A stretch of 64,000 nucleotides of DNA from Hymenobacter sp. BT18 (GTDB lineage Bacteria; Bacteroidota; Bacteroidia; Cytophagales; Hymenobacteraceae): assembly GCF_012273015.1 (NCBI RefSeq), contig NZ_CP050954.1:2644001-2708000 (forward strand), in the 5' to 3' direction. The translations under genes and the position numbers were made by a program. This document shows, one piece after another, positions 51,101 through 60,889 of the stretch. The notes beneath the pieces are model-generated. The model ran no database searches. It saw nothing but the letters and a program-made list of their open reading frames with translations, and was not told the DNA's origin. How positions within the stretch are numbered: the first letter of the stretch is position 1; the number at the start of each line of letters is the position of its first letter.

Positions 51101-53158
51101 CTACCAGATTTTTACCCGGGCGCTGTCGGGGCGCCAGAGCTTGTTGGTCTGCCGCACGTTGAAGGCCTCGTAGAACTCCGGCACGTCGGCAAAGGGTCCG
51201 TTGATGCGGTACTGGGCGGGCGAATGTACATCCGTCAGGATGCTTTGAGCCAGCCGCTCGTCGCGCTGGTGCACCTGCCAGCCCAGGGCATAGCCCAGAA
51301 AGTAGCGCTGGGTAGGCGTGAGGCCCCCTATTTTCTCGCCTTTCTTGTACTGCTCGGTTTTCTTGAAGGCATCCAGGGCAATGACGATGCCGCCCAGGTC
51401 AGCAATGTTTTCGCCGGCCGTAGCTTTGCCGTTGATGTGCATGGAGTCGAGCACGGTGTAGCCGTTGAACTGGCGCACAATGCCGTTTACGCGCTGCTGG
51501 AACAGCTGCCGGTCTTTCTTGGTCCACCAGTTGCGCAGGTTGCCTTTCTCGTCGTACTGGCTGCCTTCGTCGTCGAAGCCGTGGGTAAGCTCGTGACCAA
51601 TGGTGCTGGCCCCCGCGTAGCCGTAGATGATGGCGTCGTCGGCATTGGCATCCTTCAGGCCGGGAATGGCGAAGATGGCGGCCGGCAGCACAATCTCGTT
51701 GTTCGAGGGGTTGTAGTAGGCGTTGTACGTCTGGGGCGTCATGCCCCACTCGGTGCGGTCTACGGGCTTGCCCAGCTTGCTCAGCTCGAAGCGGTAGCGC
51801 CACTGGTTGGCGCGCATCACGTTCTGAGCGTAGGAGCTGCGGTCAATTTTCAGGGAAGAGTAATCCTTCCACTTGTCGGGGTAGCCTACTTTGCGGGTGA
51901 TTTTGGTGAGCTTGCTCTGGGCTTTCTGCTTGGTGGAGTCGCTCATCCAGTCGAGCTGCTGGATATGCTCCCGGAAGGAGGTCATGATGTTGGCCGTGAG
52001 CTTCTCGTACCGCTCCTTGGTGGCCGGGGGAAAGTATTCTTTCACAAACAACTGGCCTAAGGCTTCGCCCAAGGCACTTTCCTCGGCATCGAGCACCCGT
52101 TTCCAGCGGGGGCGCTGCTCCTTGGCTCCCTGCAGCACCGTGCCGTAGAAGCGGAAGTTCTCCTGGTCGAAGTTGCGGCTGAGGGTAGGAGCGTAGGCGT
52201 GCACCAACTGCCACTGCAGGTAGGCTTTCCAGTCGGCCAGCGGGGCAGTTTTGAGCAGGCGGCCGGCCTCGCGGTAAAACTCCGGCTGCCCTACGATTAC
52301 GGTGTCGGCTTTGGTCAGCTCCATTTGGGCCAGCCAGGGCTGCCAGCCCAGCCCCGGCGTGAGCTGGTCGAGCTGGGCAATGGTCATTTTGTTGTAGTTG
52401 GCGTACGGGTCGCGCAGGGCTTCGAGCTTGCGGGAAGAAGCTGCCAGCTTGGTTTCCAGCTGCAGCACGCGCTGGGTGTTCTGCTGAGCGGTGGCGGCAT
52501 CCTGGCCCAGCAGGCCAAACATGCGCGTCAGGTGCTGCTGGTATTCCTTGCGGATGTTGCTGGTGCGGGCGTCTTTGTTGAAGTAATAGTCGCGGTTGGG
52601 CAAGCCCAGGCCAGACTGCCACAGCTGCAGCGCCATTTTCTCACTGTTCTTGGCATCTTGGCCTACATACAGGCCCAGCAGGGCGTTTACGCCCAGTGGC
52701 TGCAGGCGGGCAATGGCGGCCTGCACATCCGCCACCGACTGAATGGCGGCAATGCGGTCCAGCTCGGCTTTGAGCGGGGCCACACCCTGCTTATCAATGG
52801 TGGCGCTGTCCATGCCAGCGGCCCAGAAGTCGCCGATTTTCTGCTGGGTGCTGCCCGGGGTGGCCTGGGCTTTGGCGGCTTCCTCGCTCAGGCTGCGCAG
52901 GCGGGCATATATCTCATTCTGTACTTCCTTACCAATGCCCCAGTTGCTTTCTGAGGCCGGAATGGGGTGCTGCTTAAACCAGGTGCCGTTGGAGTAGGCG
53001 TAGAAGTCGTCGCCGGGGTGCACGGTGGTATCCAGGTTGGCCTGGATGAGGTCGGGGCCGGTGGCCGTAGACTTGCCGCCGGGCTGGCAGGCTGTAAACA
53101 CGAGGCCCAGCAGCGGCGCCGCCAGCAGCCAGGGCCGCAGAATAGGGGAGAGGGTCAT
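51101..53158 (-). CDS. M13 family zinc metallopeptidase lipoprotein
   Basis: 685 residues with a lipobox FTAC (Cys24). The M13 (neprilysin/PepO-like) zinc site is HELTH (His522, Glu523, His526) in IGHELTHGFDDEGSQ, with the later glutamate ligand in ENIADLGG (near 585) and the typical C-terminal NVRQTNKLWRPDSARVKIW. These enzymes cut small peptides outside the inner membrane. It is convergent with the NmrA-like gene and divergent from a small membrane protein gene. Full length for the family, with no damage seen. Confidence 0.93.
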   Translation of the reverse strand: MTLSPILRPWLLAAPLLGLVFTACQPGGKSTATGPDLIQANLDTTVHPGDDFYAYSNGTWFKQHPIPASESNWGIGKEVQNEIYARLRSLSEEAAKAQATPGSTQQKIGDFWAAGMDSATIDKQGVAPLKAELDRIAAIQSVADVQAAIARLQPLGVNALLGLYVGQDAKNSEKMALQLWQSGLGLPNRDYYFNKDARTSNIRKEYQQHLTRMFGLLGQDAATAQQNTQRVLQLETKLAASSRKLEALRDPYANYNKMTIAQLDQLTPGLGWQPWLAQMELTKADTVIVGQPEFYREAGRLLKTAPLADWKAYLQWQLVHAYAPTLSRNFDQENFRFYGTVLQGAKEQRPRWKRVLDAEESALGEALGQLFVKEYFPPATKERYEKLTANIMTSFREHIQQLDWMSDSTKQKAQSKLTKITRKVGYPDKWKDYSSLKIDRSSYAQNVMRANQWRYRFELSKLGKPVDRTEWGMTPQTYNAYYNPSNNEIVLPAAIFAIPGLKDANADDAIIYGYAGASTIGHELTHGFDDEGSQYDEKGNLRNWWTKKDRQLFQQRVNGIVRQFNGYTVLDSMHINGKATAGENIADLGGIVIALDAFKKTEQYKKGEKIGGLTPTQRYFLGYALGWQVHQRDERLAQSILTDVHSPAQYRINGPFADVPEFYEAFNVRQTNKLWRPDSARVKIW

Positions 53159-53252
53159 GGGAAATTGCGAATGGAAGAGGACGAATATAGCTCGAATGAG
53201 TTGTTTCGCGTAGCGGCAAGGACGCTGCTACCGTACCAGTTGTTGCCTGACC

Positions 53253-53684
53253 ATGAAACTACCGCATTTACTCCTGCTCAACTTTGCCCTGGCCGCCTAC
53301 CTCACCGGTCTCATCTGGACGGTGCAGCTGGTGCATTACCCGAGTTTCGCGCAGGTTGCCCCCGAGAAGTTCCAGGCATTCCATCAGCAGCATTCCACCC
53401 GCATCAGCTGGCTGGTAATGGCCCCGATGGTGCTGGAGTTGTGCCTGGCCGGGTGGCTGGCCGGGCAGGCCCCGGAACTGGGAGTGGCCCGCTGGTGGCA
53501 ACTGGGGCTGGTGCTGCTGGTGTGGGCCAGTACGTTCTTCATCACCGTGCCCTTCCACAACCGCCTGGGGCAGGGCTACGACTACGTGGCCATCGACGGG
53601 CTGGTGCGCACCAACTGGCCCCGCACCCTGGCCTGGACTTTTCGCTCCGGCCTGCTGGGCTGGCTGCTGTGGAGAGGAATGTGA
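53253..53684 (+). CDS. Small membrane protein, DUF1772-like pattern
   Basis: 143 residues with four hydrophobic segments: about 5-27, 50-68, 83-103 and 120-140. The segment TVQLVHYPSF (His in the first membrane loop) and ITVPFHNRLGQGYD resemble small oxidoreductase-like membrane proteins, but I cannot name the family with certainty. It precedes arfB by 131 bases that hold a word-repeat element. A reasonable gene by length, composition and start. Function unknown. Confidence 0.75.
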   Translation: MKLPHLLLLNFALAAYLTGLIWTVQLVHYPSFAQVAPEKFQAFHQQHSTRISWLVMAPMVLELCLAGWLAGQAPELGVARWWQLGLVLLVWASTFFITVPFHNRLGQGYDYVAIDGLVRTNWPRTLAWTFRSGLLGWLLWRGM

Positions 53685-53687
53685 AAG

Positions 53688-53815
53688 GCAATGTGGGTAA
53701 ATGAGTTGAATGTGCTTCGTCACTCTTTTATTTCCTGCTGTCCTTCTTCATTCAAAACACGCTCTCGTATTCAGCACATTCTCCCCACATTCACCACATT
53801 CACCACATTTGCCCC
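53688..53815. repeat. Inverted word-repeat before arfB
   Basis: Left part: gaatgtga, caatgtggg and gaatgtgct words (53688-53716); right part: agcacattc, ccacattca, ccacattca and ccacattt (53773-53812). The pair gaatgtgct (53708-53716) and agcacattc (53773-53781) is perfect. Same word family as at 8777 and 12496. The arfB ATG follows directly. Confidence 0.65.
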
Positions 53816-54223
53816 ATGCTGCCCGCCGCCGATGCCTTCCTGCCCGAACTCCAGTTCCAGACCAGCCGCAGCAGTGGCCCGGGCGGCCAGAATGTGAACA
53901 AGGTGGAAAGCCGGGTGGAACTGCGCTTCCGCCTGCTCGACTCCCAGCTCCTGACGGACGAGCAAAAGCAGATCCTACTCCAGAAGCTGGCCTCCAAACT
54001 AACCACCGAGGGCGAGCTGCTGGTCGTAGCTCAGGAAGACCGCAGCCAGCTGCGCAACAAGGAAACGGCCCTGCGCAAGTTTCATGAGCTCCTCCGCCAG
54101 GCTTTGCATAAGCCCAAGGCCCGCCGGGCCACCAAGCCCAGCGCCGGTGCCGTGCGCCAGCGCCTAGAATCCAAGAAAAAACACAGCCAGAAGAAAGCCA
54201 GCCGGGGGCGGGTGCAGGACTGA
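53816..54223 (+). CDS. arfB: Peptidyl-tRNA hydrolase ArfB (ribosome rescue)
   Basis: 135 residues with the release-factor GGQ site in SSGPGGQNVNKVESRVELRF, then a flexible linker and a basic C-terminal tail (KPKARRATKPSAGAVRQRLESKKK) that enters the mRNA channel of stalled ribosomes. The GGQ triggers hydrolysis of peptidyl-tRNA on ribosomes that lack a stop codon. Size and tail fit ArfB (YaeJ). The start lies immediately after a word-repeat spacer. Confidence 0.93.
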   Translation: MLPAADAFLPELQFQTSRSSGPGGQNVNKVESRVELRFRLLDSQLLTDEQKQILLQKLASKLTTEGELLVVAQEDRSQLRNKETALRKFHELLRQALHKPKARRATKPSAGAVRQRLESKKKHSQKKASRGRVQD

Positions 54224-54321
54224 GTGTTGCCCCCGTAGCCAGGCCGGGGCCAACGCTTCGCCCTCAGGCTGCGTACTGCCCTCTGATTGTATTCTGGAAC
54301 AGCTTTCTTTTTCCTTGCTGT

Positions 54322-54735
54322 ATGACGACTACTGCCATCAACGACTACCTGACGCTCACGCACCGCCCCGACCTGGGCATGGTGACGGCCCGCTGGACGC
54401 GGCCGGCCACTTCAACCGAGCTACGGGCAGGCTACCAGGAGCTACTGCGCTACGCCAGCGGCTGCGAAGCCTGCCGCCATTGGCTGATTGACTCGCGCCG
54501 TCGCACCCAGGTAGATGCCCGGGATGTGCACTGGCTGGCCGAAACGTTTTATCCCGCTTTGCGGCACCACCTGCATGGGCAGGCTTATCTGGCCTTCCTG
54601 ATTGCGCCCTATCAGCTCGACGACGTGCAGGACGACACCCTGCCCCCGCTGCCTCACACCTACGGCGACAACTGCTCCATCAACCAGTTCGTGGATGAGG
54701 CCGAGGCCGTAGCGTGGCTTAGCGCCCAGCCGTAG
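54322..54735 (+). CDS. STAS-like small protein of unknown function
   Basis: 137 residues with the alternating strand-helix pattern of SpoIIAA/STAS-like proteins: ITARWTRPATSTELRAGYQELL-type opening (near 22-42), HWLIDSRRRTQVDARDVHWLAETF, and YLAFLIAPYQLD. It lacks membrane segments. Such short proteins occur in Hymenobacter-like genomes beside unrelated genes. No partner is identified. A strong hairpin separates it from mgtE. Confidence 0.72.
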   Translation: MTTTAINDYLTLTHRPDLGMVTARWTRPATSTELRAGYQELLRYASGCEACRHWLIDSRRRTQVDARDVHWLAETFYPALRHHLHGQAYLAFLIAPYQLDDVQDDTLPPLPHTYGDNCSINQFVDEAEAVAWLSAQP

Positions 54736-54742
54736 CCACGGC

Positions 54743-54797
54743 TACCAAAAAAGAACGGTCCGGCTGCAGCGTGCAGACGGACCGTTCTTTTTTGGTA
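54743..54797. terminator. Bidirectional intrinsic terminator with long arms
   Basis: Two 20-base perfect arms (54743-54762 and 54778-54797) containing an A6/T6 run lie between convergent genes ending at 54735 and 54809. Confidence 0.92.
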
Positions 54798-54808
54798 TAG
54801 GAGCCTGA

Positions 54809-56194
<1,386 letters not shown>

Positions 56195-56253
56195 CGGAAC
56201 TGAGGGCGGTTATGCTTCGCTAGGCAAGCGGGTAGGTGTGAAAAATAGGCGCG

Positions 56254-56261
56254 CAAAAATA
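56254..56261 (-). promoter_or_regulatory. Possible -7 box for mgtE
   Basis: On the minus strand this reads TATTTTTG, a full TAnnTTTG match about 60 bases before the ATG. No properly spaced TTG was found. Confidence 0.4.
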
Positions 56262-56438
56262 GGAGAAATGCCGGGGGCTTCCGCGTATCCAGCCTATTTT
56301 TCCGCCAAACAAATAGACTTCCTCCGCGAAATAAAACGGAAATAGAAGCGGGTAGTTCCCGGTTCAGCTTCCAAGTCTTTTTCGCTTTTAGGTTTCGAAT
56401 GGGCTATACCTTGCAGTTGAACTGACGTACGTGCCTAC

Positions 56439-57278
56439 ATGGCTGATAATCCCCTAGGAACCCTTGTCGCGCTGGGCGGCGGCGACGATGACTCCCTGCT
56501 TTCCCTGCTCTGCGCGCAGCTGGCCGACGCTGACGCCGTCATCGAAATTATTTCGGTTGCCTCGCAGGAACCCCGGCGCACGGCCCAGGCCTACGTGCGC
56601 GCTTTCCAGGAGCAGGGTTGCGCCGGGGCCCGCTACCTCCAGATCGATGAGCGCCGCCCCGCCGACACGCCCGCCACGCTGCGCCGCCTGGCCCAGGCCC
56701 GGCTGGTGTTTCTCACCGGCGGCGACCAGGAGCTTATTACCGACTTTCTACAGGGCACCGAGTTTCTGCGCCAGCTGCAGGCGCGCTACCGCACCGACGC
56801 CGCCTTCGTAGTGGCGGGCACCAGTGCCGGGGCCGCCGCCTTGCCCGACAACATGCTCGTGAACGGCTACGGGTGGCGGGCCCTGCGCAAGGGCGGTATC
56901 GAGATTCAGCCGGGTTTGGCGCTGGTGGCGGATCTGCTGATCGACCAGCACTTTGCGGAGCGGGGCCGCATGGGCCGCCTTCTGCACGCCGTGCTGAAGC
57001 ACCCGCAGAGCCTGGGGCTGGGGCTAGCGGAGGAAACCGGCGTTATTATCCGGCAAGGGCATCTGGCCGAGGTATTTGGCGACGGCGGCGTGATGGTCAT
57101 CGACGGCCAGCACCTGCGCCACGGCAACTTGGCGCATATCCGACGGGGGGCGCCCATTGGCGGCCAGGAGTACCGGGTGCACCTGTTGGTAGCCGGTCAG
57201 GTTTTCAACTGCCGTACCCGGGAGGTACTGGCTACGGTGGAAACAGCCCCGGAAAACCCGGACGAAAAGGCGGAATAA
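56439..57278 (+). CDS. Cyanophycinase-like serine peptidase (S51 family)
   Basis: 279 residues with the S51 catalytic serine in AGTSAGA (Ser129), the glycine-rich FLTGGDQ (91-97), and the family stretch DQHFAERGRMGRLL (about 169-182). EETGVIIRQG follows. Cyanophycinase cuts the storage polymer cyanophycin to beta-Asp-Arg dipeptides; other S51 members release Asp-X dipeptides. No cyanophycin synthetase or isoaspartyl peptidase gene is in this window, so cyanophycin use here is unproven. Single gene, followed by a FadL-type barrel gene. Confidence 0.9.
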   Translation: MADNPLGTLVALGGGDDDSLLSLLCAQLADADAVIEIISVASQEPRRTAQAYVRAFQEQGCAGARYLQIDERRPADTPATLRRLAQARLVFLTGGDQELITDFLQGTEFLRQLQARYRTDAAFVVAGTSAGAAALPDNMLVNGYGWRALRKGGIEIQPGLALVADLLIDQHFAERGRMGRLLHAVLKHPQSLGLGLAEETGVIIRQGHLAEVFGDGGVMVIDGQHLRHGNLAHIRRGAPIGGQEYRVHLLVAGQVFNCRTREVLATVETAPENPDEKAE

Positions 57279-57359
57279 TAGTCGGCTAGCCTACTACCGG
57301 ATGATTTTTTCTCCCTACATTTAGCTCCACAACCTCACATTCTCACCCTTACTTTTCTT

Positions 57360-58625
57360 ATGAAGCTAAAATCTCTACTCCTGGTAGGTGGCGCGCTGCT
57401 TTCGGGCTCGGCCGCCTCGGCGGGTGGCTTCCAGGTATCCCTGGCCGGCATCAAAAACAACGGCATGGGCGGTGTAGGGACGGGCCTAGCCCTGGACCAA
57501 GCTGCTATGTTCTACAACCCCGGGGCCCTGGCTATGGTACGGGAGCGGGGCGTTCAGATAGGAGCCAATGCCACGTTTGCCCGCCAGTCCTTCCGGGGGC
57601 AGTTTGGCAGCGAAGAGCGTACCCTGCGCAATTCCGTCGTCACGCCGTTTAGCCTGTTTGCGGGCTTCGGTCCCGCCGAGGGTAAGTGGAAGGCCGGTAT
57701 TGCCGTGTATACTCCCTTCGGCAGCAAGCTGCAGTACGCCGATGGCTGGGAAGGGCGCTTTGCCCTCACCGATATCGACCTCAAGTCCATCTTCGTGCAG
57801 CCGACGGTGAGCTACGCTCTCACGGAAAACCTGAGTGTGGGGGTAGGCGTGGCGGTGCTGGCCTATGGCGCCGTGAACCTGCAGCGCGATATTCCAGCCC
57901 AAAACGCCCAGGGCCAGTTTGGCCACGTAGAGCTGGACGGCAAAGCCGAAAACAAAGTCGGCTTCAACGCGGGTATCTACTTCAAGCCTTCTGAAAAGCT
58001 GAGCGTGGGTGTATCCTACCGCTCCAAGATTGACGCGACCGTGAAAGGGGGCGACGTAACCTTCTCCAACCTGTCGGCTGCCGCTACGCCCAGCTTCCGG
58101 GCTACCGAATTCGATGTAACCATTCCGCTGCCCGCTACCACAACCATTGGTATCGGCCTGATGCCCACCGAGAAGCTCACGCTGGCCCTCGACGTGAACC
58201 ACGTGCAGTGGAGCCAGTACCGCTCCCTCGACTTTAAATTCAACAACAACGTGGGTGGGGCCGGCATCACCAGCTCCAGCTCCAAGCGCTTCTACGAGGA
58301 TGCCCTCACGTTCCGCCTGGGTGGGCAGTACGCCCTCACCGACGCCTTCACGGTGCGGGCCGGTGGCGCCTACGATATGTCGCCGGTGAAAGACGGGTAC
58401 GTGACGCCGGAAACGCCCGATGCCAACCGCGTGAGCGGCACGCTGGGCGTATCGTACAAGGCCGGGGAGCATTTCTCCGTGGATGTTTCGACGCAGTTTG
58501 TGAGCCTCGCGAAGCGCACCCAGACCCAGAGCGACCTGCTGAATAACGGCACGACGGACCGGGTGGCGGGAACTTACAAGACGAACATTGTGATTCCCGG
58601 TATCGGCTTCAACTACAACTTCTAA
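57360..58625 (+). CDS. OmpP1/FadL-family outer-membrane transport protein
   Basis: 421 residues with a signal peptide (MKLKSLLLVGGALLSGSAAS) followed directly by AGGFQVSLAGIKNNGMGGVGTGLA, the N-terminal plug-like start of FadL family barrels, and an aromatic end (GIGFNYNF). Landmarks in the barrel include VGVSYRSKIDATVKGG and LRLGGQYALTDAFTVRAG. These barrels import long-chain fatty acids or other hydrophobic molecules. The GDSL lipoprotein gene starts 20 bases after it, so the two are probably co-transcribed and may act on the same lipid. Confidence 0.93.
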   Translation: MKLKSLLLVGGALLSGSAASAGGFQVSLAGIKNNGMGGVGTGLALDQAAMFYNPGALAMVRERGVQIGANATFARQSFRGQFGSEERTLRNSVVTPFSLFAGFGPAEGKWKAGIAVYTPFGSKLQYADGWEGRFALTDIDLKSIFVQPTVSYALTENLSVGVGVAVLAYGAVNLQRDIPAQNAQGQFGHVELDGKAENKVGFNAGIYFKPSEKLSVGVSYRSKIDATVKGGDVTFSNLSAAATPSFRATEFDVTIPLPATTTIGIGLMPTEKLTLALDVNHVQWSQYRSLDFKFNNNVGGAGITSSSSKRFYEDALTFRLGGQYALTDAFTVRAGGAYDMSPVKDGYVTPETPDANRVSGTLGVSYKAGEHFSVDVSTQFVSLAKRTQTQSDLLNNGTTDRVAGTYKTNIVIPGIGFNYNF

Positions 58626-58645
58626 GCTTCCCTCCCCTGATTCCC

Positions 58646-60010
58646 ATGTATAAGATCTTTAAAAATACGCTGCCAGGCCTGGCGTTGCTGGGGCTGGTGC
58701 TCGGGGGCTGCCAGCCGGAGCTGGAGGCGCCCAAAGCCGACAAAGGCTCGGCTGATTTCTCCAAGTACGTGGCGGTAGGCAACTCCCTCACGGCCGGCTA
58801 CCAGAGCGGGGGCCTTTCCAACGCCTCGCAGGCCAACTCGTACCCGGCAATGCTGGCTATGCAGTTCAAGAAAGTAGGCGGCGGCGACTTCGTGCAGCCC
58901 TCGTTTAAAGCCGGGCAGGAAAACGGCAGTGGCTACCTGTCCTTGGCGGGCTTCAATGCCAATGGCACCCCCCGCCTCGTGCCGGTTACTACTTCCCTGG
59001 CCTATACCGGGCAACAGCTGCCTAGCGGCCAGAACCAGCTTACCGCTTACGAAGGGGCTCAGCCCAATAACCTGGGGGTGCCGGGCATTTCGGTAATTTC
59101 CAGTGTATCGGCCCTGACGGGTGGTTTAGCGCCGTACGGCGCTATCAACCCGTTCTTTAACCGCCTACTGTCCGGCACGGAGGTCCTGACGACCGACTAC
59201 CTGACCTACATCGGGCGGGCTACGCCGACGTTCTTCACGTTCTGGCTCGGCAACAACGACGTACTGACCTATGCCACCAACGGGGGCGTGGCCAGCGCAA
59301 CCAATCCCTTCAGCGGCCTGTCGGATACCACGCGCTTTGGTATTGGCTACCGGGCCCTGCTGGGCACCATCTCCAAGAATGGCACGGTGAAAGGTGCCGT
59401 GGCCAACATCCCCGGCGTAACGGCCCTGCCGTACTTTACCACGGTGCGCGTGGCGGCCATCAATGCCAGCATCAAGGCCAACCCGGCCCTGCCCAATGCC
59501 GCTTTGGCCGGGCTGTACATCACCACGGGTAAAGGCGAAGTACGGGCCGCTACGGCCTCGGACCTGCTCGTGCTGACTTCGACCAGCGTGATTGGTACGC
59601 CTTCGACCGACGCCAACAATCCGTTCCCGGTAGGCGTGGGCTACGCGCCTACCCAAAGTAACCCGCTGCCCAGCCAGTACGTGCTGGATGCCGACGAAAT
59701 CAGCGCTATTACCACCCGCACGGCCCAGCTCAACAGCATCATTGCCAAATCGGCCCGGCAGTACAAACAGCCGCTGGTGGATATGGCCACCCTCTTCACG
59801 GGCATCTCGGCTAATGGCATTGCTACCAATGGCGTGACCAACACCACGAGCTTTATTTCCGGCAACCTGTTCTCTCTGGATGGCGTGCACCCCACGCCCC
59901 GTGGCTACGCCGTGGTAGCCAACGAATTCATCCGGGTTATCAACCAGACCTACGGAGCTTCGGTGCCCTTCCTGAACCCGAACGAATACCCCGGCATTCC
60001 GCTGCCATAA
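58646..60010 (+). CDS. SGNH/GDSL hydrolase lipoprotein
   Basis: 454 residues with lipobox LGGC (Cys22). The SGNH blocks are visible: VGNSLTAG (Ser47 nucleophile, Block I), and LDGVHPTPRGYA near the end (catalytic Asp-x2-His, Block V). LGNNDV near residue 205 is Block III. This is a secreted esterase or lipase type. Pairing with a FadL-type barrel 20 bases upstream suggests that it frees fatty acids at the surface for uptake, which is inference. It ends before a good terminator. Confidence 0.92.
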   Translation: MYKIFKNTLPGLALLGLVLGGCQPELEAPKADKGSADFSKYVAVGNSLTAGYQSGGLSNASQANSYPAMLAMQFKKVGGGDFVQPSFKAGQENGSGYLSLAGFNANGTPRLVPVTTSLAYTGQQLPSGQNQLTAYEGAQPNNLGVPGISVISSVSALTGGLAPYGAINPFFNRLLSGTEVLTTDYLTYIGRATPTFFTFWLGNNDVLTYATNGGVASATNPFSGLSDTTRFGIGYRALLGTISKNGTVKGAVANIPGVTALPYFTTVRVAAINASIKANPALPNAALAGLYITTGKGEVRAATASDLLVLTSTSVIGTPSTDANNPFPVGVGYAPTQSNPLPSQYVLDADEISAITTRTAQLNSIIAKSARQYKQPLVDMATLFTGISANGIATNGVTNTTSFISGNLFSLDGVHPTPRGYAVVANEFIRVINQTYGASVPFLNPNEYPGIPLP

Positions 60011-60030
60011 GTAGCGGCCACGCCTTTTCG

Positions 60031-60065
60031 AAAATCCCCTCTTTCCAGCAGAAAGAGGGGGTTTT
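60031..60065 (+). terminator. Intrinsic terminator of the FadL-GDSL operon
   Basis: Arms cccctctttc and gaaagagggg around five bases, extended by aaaa and tttt, with a T-run on the plus side, 20 bases past the stop codon. Confidence 0.9.
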
Positions 60066-60152
60066 CTGCTTTAAGGCCGTTCCTACCAGAATATGTGAGG
60101 CCGCTAGGGGGCGTTTCCGGGAGCAGCCCCCCGATGATGTGAGGTCCCGCGA

Positions 60153-60184
60153 TTGGAGGCGGGCCTGGGGGTAAGGTACCTTTG
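60153..60184 (+). promoter_or_regulatory. Bacteroidota-type promoter for the 60258 lipoprotein
   Basis: TTG (60153-60155), 21 bases, then TACCTTTG (60177-60184), a full -7 match. The inferred start is about 60191, 65 bases before the ATG. The spacer is two bases longer than ideal. Confidence 0.6.
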
Positions 60185-60257
60185 TAGTGTTCTGATAAAG
60201 ATAATGTTATCGGACGCGCTTCTTTCTTTTCTGCTCCTGCCAACCTCCCTCACTACT

Positions 60258-60740
60258 ATGAAAACATTGCTGAACACGCCCTTGCTGGCGGCCCTGTTGC
60301 TGGCCGGAACCTTTGCTGGCTGCGAAAAAGCCGGGCCGGAAGTAGCCCCCGCGCCATCCAGAACCGACCTGCTCACGGAGAAAGACTGGAAGCTGGCCGC
60401 CGAAACCGTGTCGCCGGCTTTCCCTACCGAGGAAGGCGAATTGATTACCGACGTATTTGCCTACATGCCGGAGTGCGACCGGGACGACCTGATGCACTTC
60501 GACCGCGCTAAAACCTGCGCGTTGCGGGAGGGCGCTTCGCAATGTGCCAGTGGCCCCCAGCAGTTCGCGGGTACCTGGGCGTTTGAGGCCGATGATACCA
60601 TTCTCCGCACCAACCTGCAGACGCTCGGCGCCAGCAGCTTCAACGTGCTGCGGCTGTCGGAAACTACCTTGCAGCTTAAGGGCATCCGCACCATCGATGG
60701 CGTAGATTATACTTACGTGTACACCTACGCCAAGCAGTAG
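60258..60740 (+). CDS. Lipocalin-like lipoprotein, copy 1
   Basis: The ATG at 60258 gives 160 residues with lipobox FAGC (Cys22). The mature part has TEKDWKLAA, a Cys-Asp-Arg-Asp-Asp segment, then CALREGASQC, and FAGTWAFEADDTIL. This matches a lipocalin-like pattern common in Bacteroidota lipoproteins (K-D-D... F... C... G-T-W). It is related to the next gene: both share xxKDWxLA, C-x-R-D, EGxSxC and a G-x-W strand. Ligand unknown. The frame start at 60153 is upstream of the promoter and is not used. Confidence 0.82.
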   Translation: MKTLLNTPLLAALLLAGTFAGCEKAGPEVAPAPSRTDLLTEKDWKLAAETVSPAFPTEEGELITDVFAYMPECDRDDLMHFDRAKTCALREGASQCASGPQQFAGTWAFEADDTILRTNLQTLGASSFNVLRLSETTLQLKGIRTIDGVDYTYVYTYAKQ

Positions 60741-60804
60741 CGCCCGGGGTGCCACAGCTCCTTTTTCAGCCGCTTTGCCCATGGAAAAACGGCCGGGGAA
60801 GGAC

Positions 60805-60834
60805 TTGATAATGAGAAAAATATCCGTAACATAG
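60805..60834 (+). promoter_or_regulatory. Possible promoter for the second lipocalin-like gene
   Basis: TTG (60805-60807), exactly 19 bases, then TAACATAG (60827-60834). Spacing is ideal; the -7 box keeps TA and the final G but loses two T. Inferred start near 60841. Confidence 0.4.
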
Positions 60835-60889
60835 AGCAGCGGGCGGCCGGTTAGTGGCTGCCCGCTGCTACTGCTTATTCTATACGGCT

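Noticed and set aside
56195..56438. M-box magnesium riboswitch before mgtE
   Set aside because: The leader of about 60 bases after the possible -7 box is too short for an M-box and shows no conserved multi-stem pattern.
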